DNA from: a virus
IMG/VR virus record: IMGVR_UViG_3300037493_001709
Coordinates: 1-26,615 of that record
DNA: 26,615 nt
Strand: one strand, 5' to 3'
The notes under the pieces were generated by a model. It did not search any database, was not told the DNA's origin, and saw nothing but the letters and a program-made list of their open reading frames with translations. Of this stretch, positions 1 to 6,398 are shown piece by piece; position 1 is the first letter of the stretch, and each line of letters begins with the position of its first letter. The translations under genes and the position numbers were made by a program.

Positions 1-1
1 T

Positions 2-265
2 CCAGTATTTATGGTGTTTGATGTTTCTCCAATGTCTGATGGTTCAATGGTAAACAACATTAGAGAAGTACGTATGAAAGGTGCTCCTTCTATGACATGG
101 GGTTATATTGATGGTACTCGTCACCACTTAGGTTTTGCTAAATCTCAAGGTATGAGTTCTGCTAACAAATTCCCAGGATACGAAATCTGGATGAAAGACA
201 GATGTGATGTATTTATTGAAGATCTTTCTAGAACTGTGTTGATCGAGGAAATCCCACAATTCTAA
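2..265 (+). CDS. Major capsid protein, C-terminal fragment (probable)
   Basis: The reading frame is open from the left edge, so this is the last 87 residues of a longer protein whose start lies outside the window. An internal Met at position 11 should not be taken as the start. The fragment is rich in beta-type sequence and ends in an acidic-aromatic tail (EEIPQF). Codons ending in C (AAC, TTC, GAC, ATC) are commoner than in the downstream tail genes, as expected for a very highly expressed virion protein. It is followed at once by a strong terminator and then by the neck and tail module, which is where crAss-like phages carry the HK97-fold major capsid gene. The identity rests on position, codon style and general resemblance, because no full-length domain is visible. 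Another head protein is possible. Confidence 0.6.
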   Translation, partial: PVFMVFDVSPMSDGSMVNNIREVRMKGAPSMTWGYIDGTRHHLGFAKSQGMSSANKFPGYEIWMKDRCDVFIEDLSRTVLIEEIPQF

Positions 266-277
266 TAACAAAATAGT

Positions 278-319
278 AGAAGTAATGCTTACCATAAGAA
301 CAGCATACTTCTCTTTTTT
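278..319 (+). terminator. Rho-independent terminator after the capsid gene
   Basis: The left arm AGAAGTAATGCT (278-289) pairs with AGCATACTTCT (302-312), giving 11 base pairs with one bulged A. The loop is 12 bases, and a run of six T follows at 314-319. The hairpin starts 13 bases after the capsid stop codon. It would end or attenuate the capsid transcript, so the genes from 461 on would be read at a lower level or from another start. Confidence 0.85.
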
Positions 320-321
320 CC

Positions 322-368
322 GAGAAGATTCCCCTCACCTCCTCTCCCTCCTAGAGGGGATGATTCTC
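322..368 (+). other. Imperfect inverted repeat / RNA hairpin
   Basis: GAGAA (322-326) pairs with TTCTC (364-368), and CCCCTC (331-336) pairs with GAGGGG (354-359), with a small internal loop between. The apical loop is pyrimidine-rich (337-353), notable in this A-rich genome. No T-run follows, so it is not a classic terminator. It could be an RNA-processing or stabilizing hairpin for the leader of the gene at 461, or the first element of the structured RNA that follows. Confidence 0.5.
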
Positions 369-373
369 AACCC

Positions 374-425
374 AGAGTGATGGATTGGTGTAAACCAGTC
401 GCATTCCATTCAATTGGAACACTCT
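374..425 (+). ncRNA. Predicted three-way-junction RNA element in the 5' leader of the next gene
   Basis: Three nested or adjacent helices can be drawn by eye. The closing helix is AGAGTG (374-379) with CACTCT (420-425). The second is GATTGGT (383-389) with ACCAGTC (394-400), with one G-U pair, capped by the tetraloop GTAA, which as RNA is GUAA, a GNRA loop. The third is TTCCA (404-408) with TGGAA (415-419), stacked directly on the closing helix. The junction strands are short. The element lies between the capsid terminator and the start at 461. It could be a leader element, an independent small RNA, or part of a processing site. It matches no RNA family I can name, and no covariation could be tested. 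Confidence 0.45.
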
Positions 426-460
426 ACTAATTAAACCAAACATTATTAAATAACTACATT

Positions 461-1429
461 ATGGGTAAAACAGGCAAAATCTCTACGATAAAACGTGAGT
501 ATAACAGTTCTCAGCTGCAAACAATGGACAGTGGACTAGCACAAAAAGGATTTACAAGAATTCCTGGAACAGGAGTATTCAAATATCCTTATAAAGAATT
601 AGATGGTAAATACAGAACAGGATTAGATCCAGACGCTGCTTACATTAGAAGAATCTCAGATCCTACAGAAAGAGAGTTAGAAGTAGAAAGAGTTACTAAC
701 CTTAGAAAAAGACTTGAAAATGAATTAGGTGATATTGATTTAGGACCACGTTCATCATTCTGGAACTATGGATTATCAACTTCTACAGATGATGTAACAC
801 ACGTACAAGCAGTTAAGTTATTAGATGGTGACAATTATTTTGATCTATCAGTTCCTTTTCAAGAGATAGCCTTTTCATGGTTGAGAGTACATCCAACAAT
901 TGCATCTTCTTACCAAGCATGGGAAAGAGGAGAATATCCAGCAGATACACAATTTTATGTAGTAGATGATGAGATAGAGAATGCAGTGATCTTCAAGAAA
1001 AAACAATTGATTAACAAAGCGATTGTTAAATTTGATTCTATGACTCCTGAGAAAAAACGTAAAGTTGCAAGACTTTTAGGACTTCCAGTTTCAGAAGATA
1101 CAAAAGAAGAAGTTGTTTACAATCAAGTAGATAATATATTGAAACAAACAGAATTCAAGAATGGTAAGTATTCAGGATTGAATCCAGTTGAAGTGTTCAA
1201 TAGATTTGCTGACATGAAAGAAAATTTACTCCATATACAAGATTTAGTTAAACAAGCAATTTCACATTCTGTTTACCGAGTTAAAGCAAATGGCAAGGTT
1301 TATGAAGGTGAATTCGAGATTGCTAAAGATGAACAAGATTTAATTAAATTCCTTGCTGATGATGATAACCAAGATGAGTTATTAGTATTAGAAGGCAAAC
1401 TAAAAACTAAAAAACTAGCTTCTGTATAG
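461..1429 (+). CDS. Virion-module protein following the capsid gene, function unknown
   Basis: This encodes 322 residues and is the only gene in the window that ends in TAG. The protein is soluble, charged and mostly helical in character, with no signal peptide or membrane segment. The N-terminal third is basic and Gly-rich. The middle holds a hydrophobic and aromatic stretch around residues 130-165. Residues 190-250 are Lys/Glu-rich and predicted helical. The C-terminal 55 residues look like a small beta domain with the acidic patch LADDDNQDE. By position, directly after the capsid gene, it is a candidate auxiliary head, scaffold or head-completion protein of crAss-like phages. I cannot assign a biochemical role. 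The start fits an A/T-rich leader without a Shine-Dalgarno box. A hairpin covers its stop codon. Confidence 0.7.
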   Translation: MGKTGKISTIKREYNSSQLQTMDSGLAQKGFTRIPGTGVFKYPYKELDGKYRTGLDPDAAYIRRISDPTERELEVERVTNLRKRLENELGDIDLGPRSSFWNYGLSTSTDDVTHVQAVKLLDGDNYFDLSVPFQEIAFSWLRVHPTIASSYQAWERGEYPADTQFYVVDDEIENAVIFKKKQLINKAIVKFDSMTPEKKRKVARLLGLPVSEDTKEEVVYNQVDNILKQTEFKNGKYSGLNPVEVFNRFADMKENLLHIQDLVKQAISHSVYRVKANGKVYEGEFEIAKDEQDLIKFLADDDNQDELLVLEGKLKTKKLASV

Positions 1430-1440
1430 AGGCTAGTTTT
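1411..1440 (+). terminator. Hairpin over a stop codon, terminator-like
   Basis: AAAACTAGCT (1411-1420) pairs with GGCTAGTTTT (1431-1440), ten pairs including one G-T, around a 10-base loop that contains the TAG stop at 1427-1429. The arms have an A-run on the left and a T-run on the right, the layout of a terminator. The T-run is only four bases, so termination is probably partial. The next gene starts 27 bases after the stop. Confidence 0.5.
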
Positions 1441-1456
1441 AAAAATATAAAAGCAT

Positions 1457-2188
1457 ATGATTCCAGTAGATAGTTTATTATACAAGATTGATCAAAGACT
1501 AAATAAACTATCAACTAATTTTCATCAACAGATTCAATTAGAGGATAAGATATTAGCTTTAAATGAGGCTCAGATTAAGTTGATAAAACAAAAAGTTGAT
1601 GGTATAAGCGTTGCTAATGGATTAGGACTTGATTCATTTAAGAAACGTTATGAAGACTTACAAAGTCTTGTACTAGATTACAATCATCAACCGTTAGACT
1701 TAACATTAAAAGATGCTGATCTAAATCAATGGTCTGCAAATGTCCATCTGCTTGAACCAAAATACATGTTCTATGTAGATAGTTATGTGATAGCTGATAA
1801 AGGAAGATGTAAGAATAGAAGAATTTGGATTAACCGAGATCTTGCAAAACATGGTGATCTTCAGTTCATTATGAACAATGATCATTATAAACCAAGTTTT
1901 GAATATCAAGAAACATTTAACTTTCTTGCTTCAGATGAAATAAGTATATTCACAGATGGTACTTTTACCCCTAAGAATATACAAATAATGTACATGAGAT
2001 ATCCAGTTTATATAAATAAAGAAGGATATATTATGATGGATGGAACTCCATCTTATGATCAAAACTGTGAACTTGAAACTTATCTAGAAGATGAATTGTT
2101 AGATTTAACAGTACAGAATCTAGCAATGTATACTGAAAACCAATCTGCTGTACAAAGTGCGGCATACAGAATACAAACAAACGAATAA
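1457..2188 (+). CDS. Virion structural / connector-type protein (probable)
   Basis: This encodes 243 residues. The N-terminal 60 residues are strongly heptad-like (repeated Leu/Ile, Lys/Gln), suggesting a helical hairpin or coiled coil. The rest is aromatic-rich and beta-type. A segment near residues 175-205 alternates Tyr, Ile and Met (MYMRYPVYINKEGYIMMDG), and a terminal acidic helix starts with ELETYLEDELLD. The length and build (helical N-terminus, beta body, C-terminal helix) suit a ring or connector protein between portal and tail, and it sits in the head-neck gene block. This is inferred from architecture and position; I see no diagnostic motif. An A/T-rich leader precedes the ATG. Confidence 0.6.
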   Translation: MIPVDSLLYKIDQRLNKLSTNFHQQIQLEDKILALNEAQIKLIKQKVDGISVANGLGLDSFKKRYEDLQSLVLDYNHQPLDLTLKDADLNQWSANVHLLEPKYMFYVDSYVIADKGRCKNRRIWINRDLAKHGDLQFIMNNDHYKPSFEYQETFNFLASDEISIFTDGTFTPKNIQIMYMRYPVYINKEGYIMMDGTPSYDQNCELETYLEDELLDLTVQNLAMYTENQSAVQSAAYRIQTNE

Positions 2189-2216
2189 ACTTTATTAACA
2201 TTTAAATAAATTAAAA

Positions 2217-3398
2217 ATGGCTGATTTTTCATTAACCACGTTATTCGTGGTTCCAGTAGGGCAAACTGCACTCCCTAGCTCTGGCTCAACTCAAGACTTG
2301 ACTGCAGGACAAGTAGGTATTTTCAAAAGTGACTATGCATTAGCTACTTCTGTAAACATTGCTGCTTCTCCTTATTTCTATGTAGCTCAAGGTAGAACAA
2401 ACACTTATTTACAAGGATCTAAAAGATCTGACAAGATCAAAGGATGTCCTTCTGGATCTGGTTGTAATTCAAATGTAACTGAATGGTACAAAGTAGTTGG
2501 TTGTCCAACTGCTGCTAATCAAATTACTGATGTAACTAATTTCACTGTACAATGTGGAGAAGTTATCACGTTAACTTTACGTGCTCACTCTTCTTATATT
2601 GATACATTGTATTTCAATGGTTTCACTCGTTCAGTAACTATCCAAGCTCCATGTTGTAACTGTGATGACAATCCATGTGATGATGTAAGTGCTAACACTA
2701 TCATCAATGAATTGATCTATCAATTAAACTTAAAAGCTCCAGGAAACAACCCTGATAACATTTCTTTCTCTACATTCTATACATTTGAAAATGTAGGTGG
2801 AACTATCTTACGTATTACAGGAAAACCATTAACTAAATATGGTCAACCTTGTGATATCGCAGCGTTCCCATTTGAATATGACAGAATGTGGTTCAGAACA
2901 TTTGTGTATGCTGGTCCTGCAACTACAGCTGACTTTATCGTAGCAGATGCTTGTAACCTTGTTGCTGATCCTATCATTACTCAACGTGCTTCTTACGCTA
3001 CTGGTACATCTGCAGAAATTGCTCAATTAGAGAAAAACTTCTACAGCTACCAAGCTGGTTACTTGAAACATTTATATAGAATGAATGGATACAACGAGAA
3101 CTTTGAGTCTTGGGTATCTGATGGTGTTACTTATGACACTTACTATATCAAATTCAACGAGTACAACAAATCTGAGTACCAATGGGGTGATTATATCATG
3201 GAAGATTCTACAGTAATCATTGCTACTCCACAAACACAAGGAAATGGTTCATCTAACCCAATTGGTGGACTTATTGAAACTGTATTAGAAGCTGGATTAG
3301 GTACTGTAGCAAATAGTAATGCTTGTATCACAACTACAACTACTACATCTAGTGCTCCTGCATCTACAACAACAACTACTTCTACTCTTATTCCTTAA
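2217..3398 (+). CDS. Abundant virion structural protein with Thr-rich C-terminal tail (probable)
   Basis: This encodes 393 residues. The body is beta-rich and Tyr/Phe-rich with many Asn and Thr. Cys pairs cluster near residues 81-95 and in a dense group near 144-153 (CCNCDDNPCDD), which could bind metal. The last 30 residues are a low-complexity Thr/Ser tail ending TLIP. Codon choice resembles the capsid fragment (more AAC, ATC, GAC and TTC than the tail genes), which suggests high expression. A strong terminator follows, so it ends a transcript segment. There is no signal peptide. It could be a decoration, head-fibre or tail-surface protein. The Thr tail links it in style to the appendage genes downstream. 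Function is not certain. Confidence 0.65.
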   Translation: MADFSLTTLFVVPVGQTALPSSGSTQDLTAGQVGIFKSDYALATSVNIAASPYFYVAQGRTNTYLQGSKRSDKIKGCPSGSGCNSNVTEWYKVVGCPTAANQITDVTNFTVQCGEVITLTLRAHSSYIDTLYFNGFTRSVTIQAPCCNCDDNPCDDVSANTIINELIYQLNLKAPGNNPDNISFSTFYTFENVGGTILRITGKPLTKYGQPCDIAAFPFEYDRMWFRTFVYAGPATTADFIVADACNLVADPIITQRASYATGTSAEIAQLEKNFYSYQAGYLKHLYRMNGYNENFESWVSDGVTYDTYYIKFNEYNKSEYQWGDYIMEDSTVIIATPQTQGNGSSNPIGGLIETVLEAGLGTVANSNACITTTTTTSSAPASTTTTTSTLIP

Positions 3399-3428
3399 GA
3401 ATAAAAGAAGAGTAAATTAATAATAACC

Positions 3429-3476
3429 TATGCCAGGGGAAAGAGGATAACTCATATTCCTCTGGCATATTTATTT
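3429..3476 (+). terminator. Strong rho-independent terminator
   Basis: TATGCCAGGGGAA (3429-3441) pairs with TTCCTCTGGCATA (3457-3469), 13 pairs including one G-U, around a 15-base loop. T-rich TTTATTT follows at 3470-3476. It separates the probable abundant structural gene from the appendage block, and its right arm ends only about 16 bases before the next ATG. Confidence 0.88.
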
Positions 3477-3485
3477 AAAACAAAC

Positions 3486-4049
3486 ATGGCAAACTTACAA
3501 TTAGATATATTAGTAGTTCCTACTTATAGTGTACTTACACTTGGTGTTACAGATGCATCTGTATATCCTACAAATCCTCCAGTGGTCTCTGCACCATCTA
3601 TTGAGATTGATATACCAGGATTTGGAACCAAGATATTACCTTTTGTTCCTAATGAAACCAATGTATTTACATCATCTAATTTAGGGATAACAGAAGCAGG
3701 TTGTAATCAACCTCTTCCTGATGGAGTGTATAGAATTAAATATTCTGTTGCTCCTGCATATCAGAATTATGTAGAGAAAACAATATTACGTGTTGATAGA
3801 CTTCAAGAGAAGTTTGACAATGCGTTTTTACAATTAAATATGATGGAGTGTGACAGAGCACTTAAAACACAATCAAGTGTACAATTAAACACAATAAACT
3901 TCTTTATACAAGGAGCTATTGCAGCAGCTAATAACTGTGCTGAATATGAATCAAACAAGTTATATGCTCAAGCAGATAATATGTTAAATAACTTTTTAAA
4001 ATCAAACTGTGGTTGTTCTGGTAATAACTACTTAATAAACTTTTATTAA
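3486..4049 (+). CDS. Appendage-block protein with Ig-like N-terminus, function unknown
   Basis: This encodes 187 residues. Residues 1-105 look like an Ig-like or fibronectin-like beta domain: short hydrophobic strands, many Pro/Val/Thr, and a PDGVYRIKYSV stretch. From about residue 108 the chain changes to long amphipathic helices (RLQEKFDNAFLQLNMMECD and on) with four spaced Cys and a final CGC motif. This beta-then-helix order suits an adaptor that docks on the virion and presents a helical surface. It opens the accessory block and is followed after 2 bases by the small Cys protein gene. No enzyme motif is seen. It is probably structural. Confidence 0.6.
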   Translation: MANLQLDILVVPTYSVLTLGVTDASVYPTNPPVVSAPSIEIDIPGFGTKILPFVPNETNVFTSSNLGITEAGCNQPLPDGVYRIKYSVAPAYQNYVEKTILRVDRLQEKFDNAFLQLNMMECDRALKTQSSVQLNTINFFIQGAIAAANNCAEYESNKLYAQADNMLNNFLKSNCGCSGNNYLINFY

Positions 4050-4051
4050 TT

Positions 4052-4147
4052 ATGGCACAATGTAATTCATGTGGAGCTAATGTAGGATGTGGATGTCAAT
4101 TGAAAAATGGACTATGCGGTATGTGTGCTTCTAAAATAAATAAATAA
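4052..4147 (+). CDS. 31-residue six-cysteine mini-protein
   Basis: A short ORF fits exactly between its neighbours, 2 bases after the previous stop and 4 bases before the next start. It encodes MAQCNSCGANVGCGCQLKNG followed by LCGMCASKINK. Cysteines are at 4, 7, 13, 15, 22 and 25, giving CxxC, CxC and CxxC pairs, the pattern of a zinc knuckle or ribbon. The tight packing in the operon and the regular Cys pairs argue that it is real. It may bind zinc and bridge proteins, or assist folding of the Cys-rich appendage proteins around it. Both roles are inference. Confidence 0.7.
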   Translation: MAQCNSCGANVGCGCQLKNGLCGMCASKINK

Positions 4148-4151
4148 TATT

Positions 4152-5264
4152 ATGTTATCACCAAGATTAACTGATTGCCCAGAATGCGCTAATATCCCTT
4201 CTTTACTTAAGAAGATAGATTGTAAGTTAGCAGAACTTGGTAATAATTTGTACAACAATATTTCATATATGTTGAACAAACCTGTTCCTTCTAGTGACAT
4301 ACTTCAACTGATAGCATATAGAAGAATACTAACTTATAAGTATTGTAATCCTAATTACGTACATGAGTACTCTGTTCAGATGATTGCTAGTAGAGTGATA
4401 CGTTTGACAGTAGGATGTGTTAGTAGATGTAATGAACCTGAACGTTGTTTAGAGGATCCTTGTGACATTACAATTGTACCAAATCCTACAACAACTAGTA
4501 CAAGTACACTTCCTACAACTACAACAACATCTACTAGTTCTACAACTAGTACAACAACTACAGTGGTACCAACCACAACAACAACTAGTTCTAGTTCTAC
4601 AAGTACTACTACTAGTACAAGTTCAACTAGTACATCTACAACCAGTACTAGTACAACTGCAGTACCAACTACAACAACAACAAGTTCAAGTTCAACTAGT
4701 ACAACAACAAGTAGTAGTTCAAGTACTACAACAACAACTAGTTCGTCAACATCTACTACAACAACAACTACTACAGCAGCAACATATGCACTTTGTCAAC
4801 TTGCTTTAGGAGGTAGAATAGCTTATATTTTACAACCTGGTGATCCTGGATATGATGCTGGTGTACAACATGGATTAGTGGCTGCACTTACTGATGTTGC
4901 AACAGGACTTGGAGCTACTTGGGGATGTTTTGGAACATTAATTTCAGGAGCTGACGGAACAGCAATAGGCACAGGAAATCAAAATACAAATGATATATTA
5001 GCTGGTTGTCCAACAGTAGGAATTGCTGCTGAACTTTGTAGTAGCTTTGTATCAGGTGGATATACAGATTGGTACTTACCAAGTAAAGATGAACTAAATA
5101 AATTATATTTAAACAAAGCTTGTTTAAGTTTTGTTAATACTGATTATGTAAGTTCTTCAGAAGTTGATGCAAATAATGCATGGAGACAAAACTTTACTAT
5201 TGGTACAGTTACAACAGTTAGTAAAAATGGAGGATGTTATGTTCGTCCTATAAGATCTTTTTAA
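4152..5264 (+). CDS. Receptor-binding appendage protein: adaptor, Thr/Ser linker, Lcl/DUF1566-like head
   Basis: This encodes 370 residues in three parts. Residues 1-110 form a Cys-containing adaptor with helices (IPSLLKKIDCKLAEL). Residues 113-207 are almost only Thr and Ser, a long flexible stalk with an internal near-duplication of VPTTTTTSSSSTSTTTS. Residues 208-370 resemble the Lcl C-terminal/DUF1566 family, a C-type-lectin-like fold: GGYTDWYLPSKDELNKLY, then YVSSSE, a NAW-x-QNF motif, and the end CYVRPIRSF. Members of this family occur in bacterial and phage surface proteins and may bind glycans or proteins. The likely role is adhesion to the host surface. No diversity-generating reverse transcriptase is present in the window. 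Confidence 0.75.
   Translation: MLSPRLTDCPECANIPSLLKKIDCKLAELGNNLYNNISYMLNKPVPSSDILQLIAYRRILTYKYCNPNYVHEYSVQMIASRVIRLTVGCVSRCNEPERCLEDPCDITIVPNPTTTSTSTLPTTTTTSTSSTTSTTTTVVPTTTTTSSSSTSTTTSTSSTSTSTTSTSTTAVPTTTTTSSSSTSTTTSSSSSTTTTTSSSTSTTTTTTTAATYALCQLALGGRIAYILQPGDPGYDAGVQHGLVAALTDVATGLGATWGCFGTLISGADGTAIGTGNQNTNDILAGCPTVGIAAELCSSFVSGGYTDWYLPSKDELNKLYLNKACLSFVNTDYVSSSEVDANNAWRQNFTIGTVTTVSKNGGCYVRPIRSF
4488..4772 (+). repeat. ACA/ACT/AGT trinucleotide microsatellite encoding a Thr/Ser stalk
   Basis: About 285 bases consist almost entirely of ACA, ACT, AGT, TCA and TCT codons in frame. Two imperfect copies of a longer unit begin near 4570 and 4667 (both encode VPTTTTTSSSS). Such repeats can expand, contract or recombine without breaking frame, so stalk length could vary between isolates. 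Confidence 0.85.
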
Positions 5265-5293
5265 TTAATAATAAACATTTAAAAATAAATAAT

Positions 5294-6385
5294 ATGTCCA
5301 ATTGCTCAAATTGTTATAACGGATGTACAGAGATTGTCTCTGACAGATGTGTTAGATATACAGGAATAGATGTTCCTGTCCTAGGAATCCAAACAGGTGA
5401 TTCATTATCTTTTGTAGAACAAGCATTGATTACGTTCCTTACATCTACATTAGATGGGACTGGAATCACAATAGATCTTTCCAATATAGATGTATGCGAG
5501 CTTGTAAACAAATATCTTCCTACATGTGGTAACTTATCATTAGTAGATGTATTAAAAGCTCTTGTAAAAGCTGCTTGTGATCTTCAAGAGCAAGTTGATG
5601 TACTTGATGCTGCAATTGCTGCATTGAATGCTGATTACACTTTACCAACAGATTGTTTAACAGGAGTTACTGCTTCTTCAGATACACATGCTATTGTACA
5701 AGCTGTAATAAATAAACTTTGTGCACTAAGCAGTCAATTTGCACAATTATTAATTGATCTTCCTAATACATACGTACAGATTGATCAACTTGATGTTTTA
5801 ATTCAAGCATATTTAGATAGTATAACTGGTAACCTAATTAGTAATAAAATGGTTCCTTATGCTGTACTTCCTTACTTTGGACCTATATCAGGATTCTTTG
5901 ATTCTACAGGAGCTGGTACAGGTGATTGGAATAAAATATATCTTTGTAATGGTAATAACGGAACTCCTGATTTAAGAGGTAGAGCTTTAACAGGTGCTAT
6001 CAATGGTGTTCCTGGACCAACATTAAATGCTGTGGTTGATCCTGCTGTTAGTCCAGCTAATCCAAATTATAGTCTTTTTGATGTTGCTGGTGCAAATCAA
6101 GTAACACTTACATCTACACAGATTCCTGCACACACACATTCAGCTACAGCTATCTCTACAGACTCTGGACATACACACACTCAATTTGCTGAAAACTTTA
6201 ATTTATCTAGTACAAGTACAACACTTATGAGTCGTGGTTCAGCTGGTGCTGGTGGAAGTGTAAGTACAGGTTATGCAAATATCACTACAACTGTAACAGT
6301 TAATCCAAATACAGGTGGAGGACTTCCTCATGCAAATATTCAACCAGTAACAGCTTGTTACTATATTCAATATAGACCAGTTTAA
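5294..6385 (+). CDS. Tail-collar-domain fibre protein
   Basis: I place the start at the ATG at 5294 (363 residues). An earlier in-frame ATG at 5234 would overlap the previous gene and add a poor N-terminus. Residues 1-70 form a Cys-containing adaptor. Residues about 80-118 and 135-190 are heptad-rich helices, likely trimeric coiled coils. From about residue 200 the protein matches the phage tail collar family (PF07484-like): PYFGPISGFFDSTG, a W, then YLCNGNNGTPDLRGR, a QIPAHTHS motif, and the end ACYYIQYRPV. In other phages such domains form the distal part of tail fibres and bind receptors. This is the only appendage in the block without a long Thr/Ser linker. Confidence 0.82.
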   Translation: MSNCSNCYNGCTEIVSDRCVRYTGIDVPVLGIQTGDSLSFVEQALITFLTSTLDGTGITIDLSNIDVCELVNKYLPTCGNLSLVDVLKALVKAACDLQEQVDVLDAAIAALNADYTLPTDCLTGVTASSDTHAIVQAVINKLCALSSQFAQLLIDLPNTYVQIDQLDVLIQAYLDSITGNLISNKMVPYAVLPYFGPISGFFDSTGAGTGDWNKIYLCNGNNGTPDLRGRALTGAINGVPGPTLNAVVDPAVSPANPNYSLFDVAGANQVTLTSTQIPAHTHSATAISTDSGHTHTQFAENFNLSSTSTTLMSRGSAGAGGSVSTGYANITTTVTVNPNTGGGLPHANIQPVTACYYIQYRPV

Positions 6386-6398
6386 TAAAATTAATAAG

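Noticed and set aside
266-460. tRNA in the long spacer after the capsid gene
   Set aside because: The helices do not form a cloverleaf, and no T-loop (GTTCRANNC) or anticodon arm is visible.
1427-1450. TAG read as an amino acid in the 461 gene
   Set aside because: No other gene needs TAG readthrough, and the extension is only seven codons with no conserved character.
4376-4576. Minus-strand ORFs rich in Val (also 6686-7015, 7742-8179 and 8411-8623)
   Set aside because: They are antisense readings of the ACA/ACT Thr-Ser repeats or of the coding frames around them. They have no start context and lie inside well-supported + strand genes.
4462-4809. Plus-strand Gln/Leu/Val-rich ORF (also 8464-8691)
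   Set aside because: It is the second frame of the Thr/Ser microsatellite inside a real gene. The low-complexity composition results from the repeat.
4950-5264. Variable region of a diversity-generating retroelement in the lectin-like head
   Set aside because: No reverse transcriptase and no second near-identical template copy are visible in the window.
5234-5293. Upstream ATG of the collar-domain gene
   Set aside because: It would overlap the previous gene and add a basic stretch unlike the adaptor N-termini; the ATG at 5294 fits the operon spacing and begins with the Cys adaptor.
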